A DNA stretch of 13,696 bases, taken from contig VBQB01000183.1 of assembly GCA_005887855.1 (NCBI GenBank), forward strand, positions 1-13,696, given 5' to 3'. Source of the stretch: Verrucomicrobiota bacterium. Lineage in GTDB: Bacteria; Verrucomicrobiota; Verrucomicrobiae; Chthoniobacterales; UBA10450. Of this stretch, positions 7,834 to 13,696 are shown one piece after another. The position numbers and the translations under genes are program-made. Every line of letters starts with the position of its first letter. The first letter of the stretch is position 1. The notes below the pieces were generated by a model. That model was not told the origin of the DNA. It worked only from the letters and a program-made list of their open reading frames with translations, and did no database searches.

Positions 7834-7860
7834 CCCGCCGGTTGGGGTGAACCGCCCTAC
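7834..7860. repeat. Possible short palindromic repeat between the glycosidase and FAH genes
   Basis: GGTT (7840-7843) and AACC (7850-7853) form a short inverted pair around GGGGTG, within GC-rich flanks CCCGCC and GCCCTAC. It resembles small intergenic repeat words of this kind of genome but has no second copy in the window. There is no T-run, so a terminator is not supported. The rest of 7795-7871 holds nothing recognisable. Confidence 0.25.
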
Positions 7861-7871
7861 TTTTCTAAATT

Positions 7872-7991
7872 ATGCGCATATTCGGTGGCTTCAGATCGGG
7901 CGACAAATTTTTCTACGGCGAAGTAATCGCAAAAGAAGTGCACACGCTGGCACGGCCCTTTTGAATCGAGATCGAGCCGACAGGCACGACC
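7872..7991 (+). other. 5' part of the FAH gene, cut off by an in-frame TGA
   Basis: From the ATG at 7872 the sequence reads MRIFGGFRSGDKFFYGEVIA and continues to ARPF, then meets TGA at 7962-7964. The same frame then reads IEIEPTGTTLDLADVQIDLP straight into the FAH domain. The opening has the shape of the small N-terminal domain found in many FAH-family proteins. It is therefore the lost N-terminal part of the next gene, separated by one nonsense codon. Either the gene is a young pseudogene, translation now restarts downstream, or the base is a sequence error. Confidence 0.6.
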
Positions 7992-8663
7992 TTGGATCTC
8001 GCCGATGTGCAAATCGATCTTCCAGTTATGCCGTCCAAATTAATCGCGGTCGGCCTGAATTACTCTGATCACATCGCGGAAATGAAGCGGACTCCGCTGG
8101 GCACGCCTTTGATTTGGTTTAAGGCGCCGAGCTCACTCCTGCCGGATGGCGGTACGATTGAAATTGCATTTCCAGAGCATCGAACCGATTTCGAGATCGA
8201 GCTTGCCATCATAATCGGTGCAGCGGCGAAGAATGTGAGCGTTCAGGACGCGCTCAATCATGTTTTTGGTTATACGGTTGGCCTGGATATTAGCGACCGC
8301 GACCTGCAAAAAAGTGAAAAGCAATTTGGCCGCTGCAAATCATTCGACAGTTACACACCGGTTGGTCCGTTCGTGTATTCCGGTGTCGATGTTGGCGATC
8401 TTCCGATCGAGCTTCGTCAAAACGGAGAGCTGCGACAGCAGGCGCGCACCAGCCAAATGATCTACTCGGTCGCGGAACTCGTTTCGTTCGCCAGCCAGTC
8501 CATGACCCTGGCGGCAGGCGATGTCATTCTGACTGGAACGCCCTCCGGCGTCGGCCCGATTCGCGCGGGCGATCGATTGGGAGCAAAAATCGGCAATTGG
8601 CAGCCACTGCAAAACAGTGTCACGAACGCGCGGGAGATTTCATCCCGTCCGAAAATTCGCTGA
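7992..8663 (+). CDS. Fumarylacetoacetate hydrolase (FAH) family protein, catalytic domain
   Basis: The 223 residues cover the whole FAH catalytic fold: PSKLIAVGLNYSDHIAEM (14-31), the metal-ligand region HRTDFEIELAIIIG (57-70), GYTVGLDISDRDLQ (87-100), KSFDSYTPVGPFV and the C-terminal loop GDVILTGTPSGVG. Members are Mg-dependent and act on acylpyruvates, oxaloacetate or aromatic-ring breakdown products; the exact substrate cannot be assigned. The open frame begins at a TTG within LDLADVQ, a poor natural start. The same frame extends upstream through a single TGA to an ATG at 7872, so the ancestral gene was probably 7872-8663 (263 codons). The catalytic part is undamaged, which argues for a recent event or a sequence error. 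If translation restarts at TTG 7992 a domain lacking its N-terminal cap would be made. It is transcribed in the same direction as its neighbours. Confidence 0.8.
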   Translation: MDLADVQIDLPVMPSKLIAVGLNYSDHIAEMKRTPLGTPLIWFKAPSSLLPDGGTIEIAFPEHRTDFEIELAIIIGAAAKNVSVQDALNHVFGYTVGLDISDRDLQKSEKQFGRCKSFDSYTPVGPFVYSGVDVGDLPIELRQNGELRQQARTSQMIYSVAELVSFASQSMTLAAGDVILTGTPSGVGPIRAGDRLGAKIGNWQPLQNSVTNAREISSRPKIR

Positions 8664-8691
8664 ATCTCGCCGGTGCGCGAATTTGACAGAC

Positions 8692-8720
8692 TTGCCTTAC
8701 ATCCCGCGAGCGCAGATAAT
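8692..8720 (+). promoter_or_regulatory. Candidate promoter of the exbB-exbD-tonB-exbD operon
   Basis: TTGCCT (8692-8697) and GATAAT (8715-8720) are separated by 17 bp and match sigma-70 boxes at four and five of six bases. Transcription would start near 8727 and leave a leader of about 135 nt before exbB. A TTGACA just upstream (8683-8688) is 26 bp from the -10 and so is wrongly spaced. The remaining sequence of the 197-nt gap (8664-8860) shows no clear terminator or riboswitch. Confidence 0.45.
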
Positions 8721-8860
8721 GCGAATTAAAGATACGACCTTCGACAAGCGAAGTGTCCCCTAAAAAAGGTGAAAAGTTTTGCTGGACTCGCGATTAAAAT
8801 GTTTGCGATAACGGAAACTCGTACCGCAATCGAGCCGGTAACCAAATTCCTGTCTCAACT

Positions 8861-9907
8861 ATGAAAACATTACTTACTGCCTGCCTATTCTCACTCGCGC
8901 TTGCGCTCACTTCGTCCGCGCAATCTCCCGCGCCGCCACAAGCATCTCCGCCCGGAGCTCCTCCTACTGTGAACCCGGGTGCTCCGGCTGCCGCAAGTCC
9001 GCCCGCGGCAGCACCGGCAAACCCCGCTGCACCGGCGCAGCTGCCAACTGCAAGCTTACCGCCAGGAGCGCCGCCCGTGCCGCCGCCGCCCGGTGCTGCT
9101 ACATCACCAGCCGCGACGGTGACGGCGACCCTAAGCCCAGCTCCGACTGAAGCTCCGGCAAAGCCGACCGGGTTGAGCTCCAACTTTTTGATCGACAATT
9201 TTCGCAAGGGCGGCCCGATCATGTGGCCGATCCTCATCGTATCGATCATCGGGCTCACGGTTGTGATCGAGCGAATCTTCTGGTGGGGCGGCCGCTGGTT
9301 TCGGCGCGATCCCAAACGTATCGAGAAAGTGTTCACCGCGATTGAAAACGGCGATGTCACCGAGGCCTCCAGACTCTCGCGCGGATCGCGCGATCCGGTT
9401 TTGCGCATGATGTGGAACGGTCTCAATCACCAACACGCTTCGCTGCAGGGAGCATTGCAAGTCGCTGCGGGCATCGAGATCAAACGCGCCGGCCGATTCC
9501 TCGTGGTGATGGACACACTCGTCACGCTGGCGCCGTTGCTCGGTCTATTGGGCACGATCACAGGTCTGATTCGGTCCTTCAGCTTTCTCGGTAACGAAGA
9601 GCTGGCGGTGCAAGCAGTCACCGGCGGTATTGCAGAGGCGCTGATTGCCACGGCGTGTGGTCTCGGTATCGCAATCTTCTCGCTGGTACCGTTTAACTTT
9701 TTCACCTCCAGAGTGTCTAACTTAGAGTTCGACGACTGGAAAGGGTTCGTCAATTTAGCTTATTTAAAGGTATTTAATGCATGTAGCCTCACCCATTCCT
9801 CACAAGAAAGCGCGGATCGAGATCATTCCGTTGATCGACATCATGTTCTTTCTGCTCGCCAGTTTTATGATGGTGAGCCTGAGCCAGGTGCACATGAAAG
9901 GCATTAA
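8861..9907 (+). CDS. exbB: ExbB/TolQ-type proton channel subunit with signal peptide and Pro/Ala-rich arm
   Basis: Parts in order: a signal-peptide-like start MKTLLTACLFSLALALTSSA; a Pro/Ala-rich linker (residues 22-103); first membrane segment MWPILIVSIIGLTVVIERIF (121-140); a cytoplasmic loop with IENGDVTEASRL; then the MotA/TolQ/ExbB core with FLVVMDTLVTLAPLLGLLGT (213-232) and GGIAEALIATACGLGIAIFS (255-274). ExbB pentamers conduct protons with ExbD to energise TonB. Classical ExbB has no cleavable signal or long arm, so this is an extended form. The frame runs 131 nt into exbD: residues from about 306 onward (ACSLTHSSQESADRDHSVDR) are merely exbD read out of frame. In the +2 frame the end would instead be RRLERVRQFSLFKGI with a TAA at 9775-9777 overlapping the exbD ATG. 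An indel near 9690-9730 is therefore possible. The core assignment is firm and the C terminus is uncertain. Confidence 0.88.
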   Translation: MKTLLTACLFSLALALTSSAQSPAPPQASPPGAPPTVNPGAPAAASPPAAAPANPAAPAQLPTASLPPGAPPVPPPPGAATSPAATVTATLSPAPTEAPAKPTGLSSNFLIDNFRKGGPIMWPILIVSIIGLTVVIERIFWWGGRWFRRDPKRIEKVFTAIENGDVTEASRLSRGSRDPVLRMMWNGLNHQHASLQGALQVAAGIEIKRAGRFLVVMDTLVTLAPLLGLLGTITGLIRSFSFLGNEELAVQAVTGGIAEALIATACGLGIAIFSLVPFNFFTSRVSNLEFDDWKGFVNLAYLKVFNACSLTHSSQESADRDHSVDRHHVLSARQFYDGEPEPGAHERH

Positions 9908-10211
9908 GGTGAATCTACCGGTGGGCAGCTCGGGGGAGACGCAGTCGAAGCGTGATTACATCAGCGTCTCCGTCGATATGAACGGCAACTTCTTCTTCGA
10001 CAAGGAGGAGGTCAAGCGTGACGAGATGCAGGCACGCTTGCAAAAGGTGCATCAATCGTCGCCCGAAGCGAAGGTGTTCGTCCGGGGTGATCGCGACACG
10101 GTTCACGGAAACATTATTCAATTACTTGATATGCTCCGCGCGGCCGGATTCTACAAAATCTCGTTTGAAATTAAGAGCGAGGCGCTCAAGGGCGTTCCAA
10201 GCGGGACGTGA
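9777..10211 (+). CDS. exbD: ExbD/TolR-type biopolymer transport protein, first copy
   Basis: The protein has 144 residues: a short basic cytoplasmic start (MHVASPIPHKKARIEI), one membrane helix IIPLIDIMFFLLASFMMVSL (16-35) carrying the conserved proton-carrying Asp at residue 21, and a periplasmic domain with RGDRDTVHGNIIQLLDMLRA. It partners with ExbB in the TonB motor. AAAGG at 9766-9770 gives a good ribosome site 6 nt before the ATG, and the second ExbD starts in the same way (SPIPHK, ARIEIIPLID), which fixes the start. The tonB gene follows 9 nt after the stop. Confidence 0.95.
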   Translation: MHVASPIPHKKARIEIIPLIDIMFFLLASFMMVSLSQVHMKGIKVNLPVGSSGETQSKRDYISVSVDMNGNFFFDKEEVKRDEMQARLQKVHQSSPEAKVFVRGDRDTVHGNIIQLLDMLRAAGFYKISFEIKSEALKGVPSGT

Positions 10212-10220
10212 TTATTGCCT

Positions 10221-10847
10221 ATGGCGCGGACTCCAAAACCGTTACTCTACCGACCACCGCCACGCTGGCAGTGGTGGGCGGCTTTCGGTGGGGCAGTGGC
10301 GATTCACCTTACCGCGGTTGCAGTCGCTCAAAAACGCGAGGTGCCCGCCGAGATTCCTCCCGATATACCGACCGCCGTAGTCGAGGCCACGTTGCAGGCA
10401 AGTGAGGAACCCACGCCTCCGCCGGAAGATATTCCACTTCCGGAGCCTCCACCACCGCCAGAGATCACGCCGGAGTACGTCGAAGAAACAACGCCTCCGC
10501 CGAAGCAGCCGAAGCCGCAAAGAATGGCGCCAATCAAAGCGCCACAAGTTGCAGGTCGCCCCGGCGCAATGTCGATCTCCTCGGCGAAAGCCCTCGCCAC
10601 TTACGCGCCGCGTCCCCAGTATCCATACGAGGCGCGTTCCCGCCATATCACGGGCAGTGGAGTTTGCGTTGTCGAGGTTGACGCCGGAAGCGGCAGCGTA
10701 ACCAGTGCTTCCATGGCACAAAGTATTGGAAACCCGATATTGGATAACTCCGCGACCAGCGCGTTCCGGCAGTGGCGATTTAAACCTGGAACAGTTTCGA
10801 AGGTCAAGATCCCTATCACCTTCACCATGACCGGCGCATCATACTGA
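10221..10847 (+). CDS. tonB: TonB family energy-transduction protein
   Basis: The protein has 208 residues. A basic N terminus (MARTPKPLLYRPPPRWQWW) precedes a membrane anchor WAAFGGAVAIHLTAVAVA (about 19-36). A Pro/Glu-rich periplasmic spacer follows (PTPPPEDIPLPEPPPPPEIT), and then the C-terminal TonB domain with YPYEARSRHITGSGVCVVEV and FRQWRFKPGTVSKVKIPITF. It transmits the energy of the ExbB/ExbD motor to outer-membrane receptors for iron chelates, cobalamin or glycans. The ATG is chosen, but a TTG 6 nt upstream (10215) sits at a better distance from GGGA (10203-10206) and may be the true start. It lies between two exbD genes, an operon in which both ExbD forms could serve one TonB. Confidence 0.93.
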   Translation: MARTPKPLLYRPPPRWQWWAAFGGAVAIHLTAVAVAQKREVPAEIPPDIPTAVVEATLQASEEPTPPPEDIPLPEPPPPPEITPEYVEETTPPPKQPKPQRMAPIKAPQVAGRPGAMSISSAKALATYAPRPQYPYEARSRHITGSGVCVVEVDAGSGSVTSASMAQSIGNPILDNSATSAFRQWRFKPGTVSKVKIPITFTMTGASY

Positions 10848-10870
10848 ATCTAGCTTAGGAAATATAAAAT

Positions 10871-11347
10871 ATGAGACTGTCTTCGCCGATTCCGCACAAG
10901 AGAGCGCGCATCGAGATCATCCCGTTGATCGACATCATGTTCTTTCTGCTCGCCAGTTTCATGATGGTGAGCTTGAGCCAAACCCACATGAAGGGTATTC
11001 GCGTTAATTTGCCAGCCGCGATTGCGCCTCCGCCAAGCCAGGTGAAGGATTATGTTTCCCTAAAGGTGCGCGAAGGCAATGTGGTTACTTTTGACAACCA
11101 GATTGTGTCGGACGACCAGGTGCTGCCGCGCCTCTATCAACTTCACCAGGCGAATCCGGAGATTAAAGTCTCAATCAGCGCGGACATGCTCGCCATGCAC
11201 GGCGATGTGATTGCCGTGCTCGACAAAGTGCGGTCGGCCGGAATCACCAAAGTCGGCTACCAGATCAGAGCGGCGGCTGCTCCGGGTCAACCCCCTCCTC
11301 CAGGCGGTCAGCCCCCTGGCGCTCCACCTCCGCCTCCGAAGCCCTGA
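10871..11347 (+). CDS. exbD: ExbD/TolR-type protein, second copy, with Pro-rich tail
   Basis: The protein has 158 residues. The first 50 residues nearly copy the other ExbD (SPIPHKRARIEIIPLIDIMF, membrane Asp at residue 21, then LLASFMMVSLSQTHMKGIRV), while the periplasmic part differs (DYVSLKVREGNVVTFDNQIV). It ends in a Pro/Gly tail, GQPPPPGGQPPGAPPPPPKP, that the first copy lacks. AGGA at 10857-10860 is a ribosome site 10 nt before the ATG. Two ExbD-type subunits beside one ExbB could form a mixed ExbD dimer, or one could be used under different conditions. The last 40 nt overlap the convergent rdgB gene. Confidence 0.94.
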   Translation: MRLSSPIPHKRARIEIIPLIDIMFFLLASFMMVSLSQTHMKGIRVNLPAAIAPPPSQVKDYVSLKVREGNVVTFDNQIVSDDQVLPRLYQLHQANPEIKVSISADMLAMHGDVIAVLDKVRSAGITKVGYQIRAAAAPGQPPPPGGQPPGAPPPPPKP

Positions 11348-11946
11348 CTGAGCGCGCCGGCTTGAAGTCCCGCGCGAAGGGCACGAATTGCTCGTGCCCT
11401 ATGGCTGATGGTGTTCTTTAATCCGGCGGGCAATTCACCGAAGGTCTCTTCGAATCCATTGGGGACAAAGATCGGATCGTAACCGAATCCGTGCGAGCCC
11501 CGCGCTCGATCGACAATTGTTCCTTCGACAGCTCTTTCAAAGATGCTGACTATTTTGCCTTCACGTGCGAGAGCCAGCGCGCAACGAAATCGCGCGCGAC
11601 GTTGGTTGGCTTCCACTTCAATGCGCGCAAGCTCCTCCAGCAATTTGTCCATGTTTTGCTTATCTGTCGCCCTGGCGCCAGCGTAACGCGCCGAATAAAT
11701 CCCCGGAGCGCCGCCTAGGACTTCAACTTCCAGACCCGAATCGTCTGCGATTACTAACCCGGGTAATTTTTTTGACACGGCGACTGCTTTCAGCTTTGCA
11801 TTCTCTTCAAACGACTCTCCGCTTTCCACCGTTTCGGAAATTTCAGGATGCGCCGATAGATCGCGCACTTCGAATTCCGGCCCGAGAATCTGTTGAATCT
11901 CTCGCGTCTTATGCGCATTGCGCGTCGCGACAATCAACTTCCACAC
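11308..11946 (-). CDS. rdgB: XTP/dITP pyrophosphatase (RdgB/HAM1 family)
   Basis: The protein has 212 residues. Signatures: ATRNAHKTREI (7-17) at the substrate/phosphate site, SFEENAKLKA (45-54), VIADDSGLEVEVLGGAPGIY (65-84) with the catalytic Asp pair, SARYAG, and SHGFGYDPIFVP (151-162). The family hydrolyses non-canonical purine triphosphates (ITP, dITP, XTP) to monophosphates and keeps them out of DNA and RNA. The start is a GTG at 11946-11944, since WKLIVATRN is the family N terminus. The last 13 residues (about 200-212, QGFGGGGGAPGG) are encoded antisense to the Pro-rich tail of exbD. The Gly-rich tail is not part of the conserved fold and looks like a by-product of that overlap. Confidence 0.95.
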   Translation of the reverse strand: MWKLIVATRNAHKTREIQQILGPEFEVRDLSAHPEISETVESGESFEENAKLKAVAVSKKLPGLVIADDSGLEVEVLGGAPGIYSARYAGARATDKQNMDKLLEELARIEVEANQRRARFRCALALAREGKIVSIFERAVEGTIVDRARGSHGFGYDPIFVPNGFEETFGELPAGLKNTISHRARAIRALRAGLQAGALSQGFGGGGGAPGG

Positions 11947-11966
11947 GTTTGACAGGATCCAGAGGA

Positions 11967-12090
11967 TTAACCACTAATCAACACGAACGGGCGCGAATGA
12001 AGGAGATGTCCGTAGTTCTGTAGGGGAAGCTGTCAGCTTCCCCTTACAGTATCGGAATTCGTGTTCATTCGTGTCCATTCGTGGTTTAAC
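11967..12090. repeat. MITE-like non-coding element with inverted arms upstream of leuS
   Basis: The left arm (11967-12000) and the right arm (12058-12090, read in reverse complement) are imperfect inverted repeats built from the word CCAC-AAT--ACACGAA, matching at roughly 26 of 33 positions. Between them lies the palindrome at 12018-12049. The element fills most of the 158-nt gap between rdgB and leuS and ends a few bases before the leuS ribosome site. No coding capacity or clear target-site duplication is seen. Confidence 0.6.
12018..12049. repeat. Near-perfect 32-nt palindrome inside the leuS-upstream element
   Basis: CTGTAGGGGAAGCTG (12018-12032) and CAGCTTCCCCTTACAG (12034-12049) pair over 15 bp with one bulged base and a single-base centre. 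The same arms occur at 6969-7032, separated by a 34-nt interior. There is no T-run, so it is a repeat-family core rather than an intrinsic terminator. Confidence 0.8.
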
Positions 12091-12104
12091 GTCAGGGGTT
12101 TTTC

Positions 12105-13696
12105 ATGAGTGAGCGTCGCAAACCGTATCCGTTCGATCAGATCGAGCCAAAATGGCAAGCAATCTGGGAGGAGCGGCAACTTTTTCATGCGGCTAATCCG
12201 GGCGAGAAAGATTTCGATCCGTCCAAGACGAAATTTTACATCCTCGACATGTTCCCGTATCCGAGCGGCGCCGGGTTGCACGTCGGACACCCGGAAGGTT
12301 ACACCGCTACCGACATCATCGCGCGATACAAGAGGATGCGCGGATTTAATGTTTTGCATCCGATGGGTTGGGACGCGTTCGGTTTGCCCGCGGAGCAGTA
12401 TGCGATCAAAAGCGGCCAGCACCCTGCGATTACCACGCGTGAAAATGTCGCGAAATTTAAAGCGCAGCTTAAGCGCATCGGTTTTTCGTACGATTGGCAG
12501 CGCGAAATCAACACGACCGATCCGCACTATTACAAATGGACGCAGTGGATCTTCCTGCAGATTTACAATTCCTGGTTTAACCCCGCGAGTAACAAAGCCG
12601 AGCCGATCTCGACCTATCGCGGTGCTGATCCCGACAGCGTTCGACTCGCTTATGTCGCTGATGCGCCAGTCAACTGGTGTTCGGAACTCGGCACCGTTTT
12701 GGCGAACGAGGAAGTTGTCGATGGAAAAAGCGAGATTGGGGGCTTTCCGGTCGTCCGGCGACCGATGCGCCAATGGATGTTGCGGATCACGGCCTATGCG
12801 GAACGACTGCTTAACGAACTGGACGGACTCGATTGGCCGGAAGGAATCAAGTTACTCCAGCGAAATTGGATCGGTCGTAGCGAAGGTGCGGAGATTAGAT
12901 TTCCTATACCCGGAGCGGTTGACGCCGGTGCCGCGGTCAGCGAGCGCGGCTCCAACATTATCGTTTTCACGACCCGGCCGGACACACTTTACGGAGCGAC
13001 TTACATGGTGCTCGCGCCTGAGCATTCGTTTGTCGATCTTATCGTGACGGAAGAACAGTGGCCGGGAGTGCGCGAATATCGCGAGCGAACGGCGCGCAAA
13101 AGCGACCTCGAGCGTACCGATCTCGCGAAGGAAAAAACCGGCGTGTTCACCGGCGCGTACGCAATTAATCCAGTAAACGCCGAGCGTATTCCAATCTGGG
13201 TCGCGGATTATGTGCTGCTCGGTTATGGCACGGGCGCGATCATGGGCGTGCCTGCGCACGACGAACGCGATCTCGAGTTTGCGCGAAAGTTCGATCTGCC
13301 GATTCGCGAAGTTGTGCATCCATTGGGCGGTGAAGAGCCAATTGGATTCGTGGGCGAAGGAATTGCGATTAATTCGCCCGTAATTGATGGGCTGCCGTCG
13401 CGACAGGCAATTCGCAAAATCACCGACTGGCTTGAAAAGCGCGGTCACGGCAAGAGCGCGACTAATTATAAGCTGCGCGATTGGCTTTTCTCGCGCCAGC
13501 GTTATTGGGGCGAACCGTTGCCAATCGTTTGGGAAGAGGGGAAACATCAAGCTCTCGATGAGCGCGACTTGCCGGTGATACCGCCCGCGCTTGATGATTA
13601 CAAGCCGACCGCTACAGGTGAACCGCCACTCGGAAGAGCTACAGAATGGGTTCGCTATTCCGACAAAGCGTTGCGCGAGACAAACACCATGCCGCA
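12105..13696 (+). CDS. leuS: Leucyl-tRNA synthetase, N-terminal part
   Basis: 530 codons are present and the gene runs off the right edge. The frame is continuous from ATG to the edge. Motifs: [16 protein letters not shown] with the class I HIGH signature as HVGH (59-62); [20 protein letters not shown] (87-106); [18 protein letters not shown] (190-207); the CP1 editing domain with the threonine-rich [13 protein letters not shown] (288-300) and [15 protein letters not shown] (375-389); [15 protein letters not shown] (457-471); and RETNTMP at the edge. The KMSKS loop and anticodon-binding domain lie outside. The enzyme charges tRNA-Leu and edits mischarged tRNA. AGGGG at 12094-12098 is a good ribosome site, 6 nt before the ATG. 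The upstream region is occupied by a palindromic repeat element, and no T-box leader is visible. Confidence 0.97.
   Translation, partial: MSERRKPYPFDQIEPKWQAIWEERQLFHAANPGEKDFDPSKTKFYILDMFPYPSGAGLHVGHPEGYTATDIIARYKRMRGFNVLHPMGWDAFGLPAEQYAIKSGQHPAITTRENVAKFKAQLKRIGFSYDWQREINTTDPHYYKWTQWIFLQIYNSWFNPASNKAEPISTYRGADPDSVRLAYVADAPVNWCSELGTVLANEEVVDGKSEIGGFPVVRRPMRQWMLRITAYAERLLNELDGLDWPEGIKLLQRNWIGRSEGAEIRFPIPGAVDAGAAVSERGSNIIVFTTRPDTLYGATYMVLAPEHSFVDLIVTEEQWPGVREYRERTARKSDLERTDLAKEKTGVFTGAYAINPVNAERIPIWVADYVLLGYGTGAIMGVPAHDERDLEFARKFDLPIREVVHPLGGEEPIGFVGEGIAINSPVIDGLPSRQAIRKITDWLEKRGHGKSATNYKLRDWLFSRQRYWGEPLPIVWEEGKHQALDERDLPVIPPALDDYKPTATGEPPLGRATEWVRYSDKALRETNTMP

Noticed and set aside
8715..8733. 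Fur-box-like GATAATGCGAATTAAAGAT overlapping the exbB -10
   Set aside because: Only about 11 of 19 positions match the classical consensus and it is not palindromic; iron control is plausible but not supported.
8794..9426. 210-codon open frame on the minus strand opposite exbB, rich in Gly/Ala
   Set aside because: It is the antisense of the Pro/Ala-rich ExbB arm, where GC-rich codons suppress stops; no domain or start signal is seen.
11947..12104. T-box leader for leuS
   Set aside because: The gap is filled by an inverted-repeat element; no T-box consensus or T-run terminator is present.
12109..13047. 312-codon plus-strand open frame and long minus-strand frames within leuS
   Set aside because: They are out-of-frame with the continuous leuS reading, which carries all the LeuRS motifs.

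Overview
The window looks like a chromosomal stretch from a soil-type Verrucomicrobiota bacterium, perhaps Spartobacteria/Chthoniobacterales-like. That placement is an inference from gene content (TolB-like/TPR membrane proteins, an ExbB with a signal peptide and a Pro/Ala-rich arm, an ArsR-methyltransferase fusion) and from short palindromic intergenic repeats. No rRNA or marker phylogeny is available here. No tRNA, rRNA, CRISPR array, transposase, integrase or phage gene is visible.

Layout. (1) 1-1492, minus strand: metK followed after 12 nt by ahcY, which runs off the left edge. This is an activated-methyl-cycle operon that makes SAM and removes SAH. (2) 1609-2541, plus strand and divergent from metK: an ArsR-type winged helix fused to a class I SAM-dependent methyltransferase domain. 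It is the obvious candidate regulator of the metK-ahcY operon. (3) 2614-6929: two tandem paralogous membrane proteins, each with three predicted membrane segments, a TolB-like domain and TPRs. The second copy is preceded by a decayed fragment of the 3' end of the ArsR-methyltransferase gene. The duplicated unit of about 2.2 kb therefore started inside that gene. (4) 6958-7794: an exported phosphodiester glycosidase (NAGPA/DUF2233) family protein whose 5' end overlaps a hairpin repeat. (5) 7872-8663: a fumarylacetoacetate hydrolase (FAH) family gene with an in-frame TGA at codon 31. (6) 8861-11347: a TonB energy-transduction operon in the order exbB, exbD, tonB, second exbD, with a promoter-like site upstream. 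(7) 11308-11946, minus strand: RdgB/HAM1 XTP/dITP pyrophosphatase, overlapping the second exbD tail-to-tail. (8) 11967-12090: a MITE-like non-coding element with imperfect inverted arms around a near-perfect palindrome. (9) 12105 to the right edge: leuS, 5' part.

How the genes work together. metK and ahcY make SAM and dispose of SAH, and the divergent fusion protein has a domain able to bind either ligand, so a feedback loop is plausible. The exbB-exbD-tonB-exbD set should form a proton-driven motor powering outer-membrane receptors. The two TolB-like/TPR proteins are probably envelope scaffolds of unknown function. rdgB and leuS are unrelated housekeeping genes.

The most notable points are the SAM-domain-fused regulator next to its likely targets, the duplication that carried a regulator fragment with it, the in-frame stop in the FAH gene, the odd 131-nt exbB/exbD overlap, and a shared palindrome family that sits once in the 5' end of a secreted-protein gene and once upstream of leuS. 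No clear-cut new defence or mobile system is visible.
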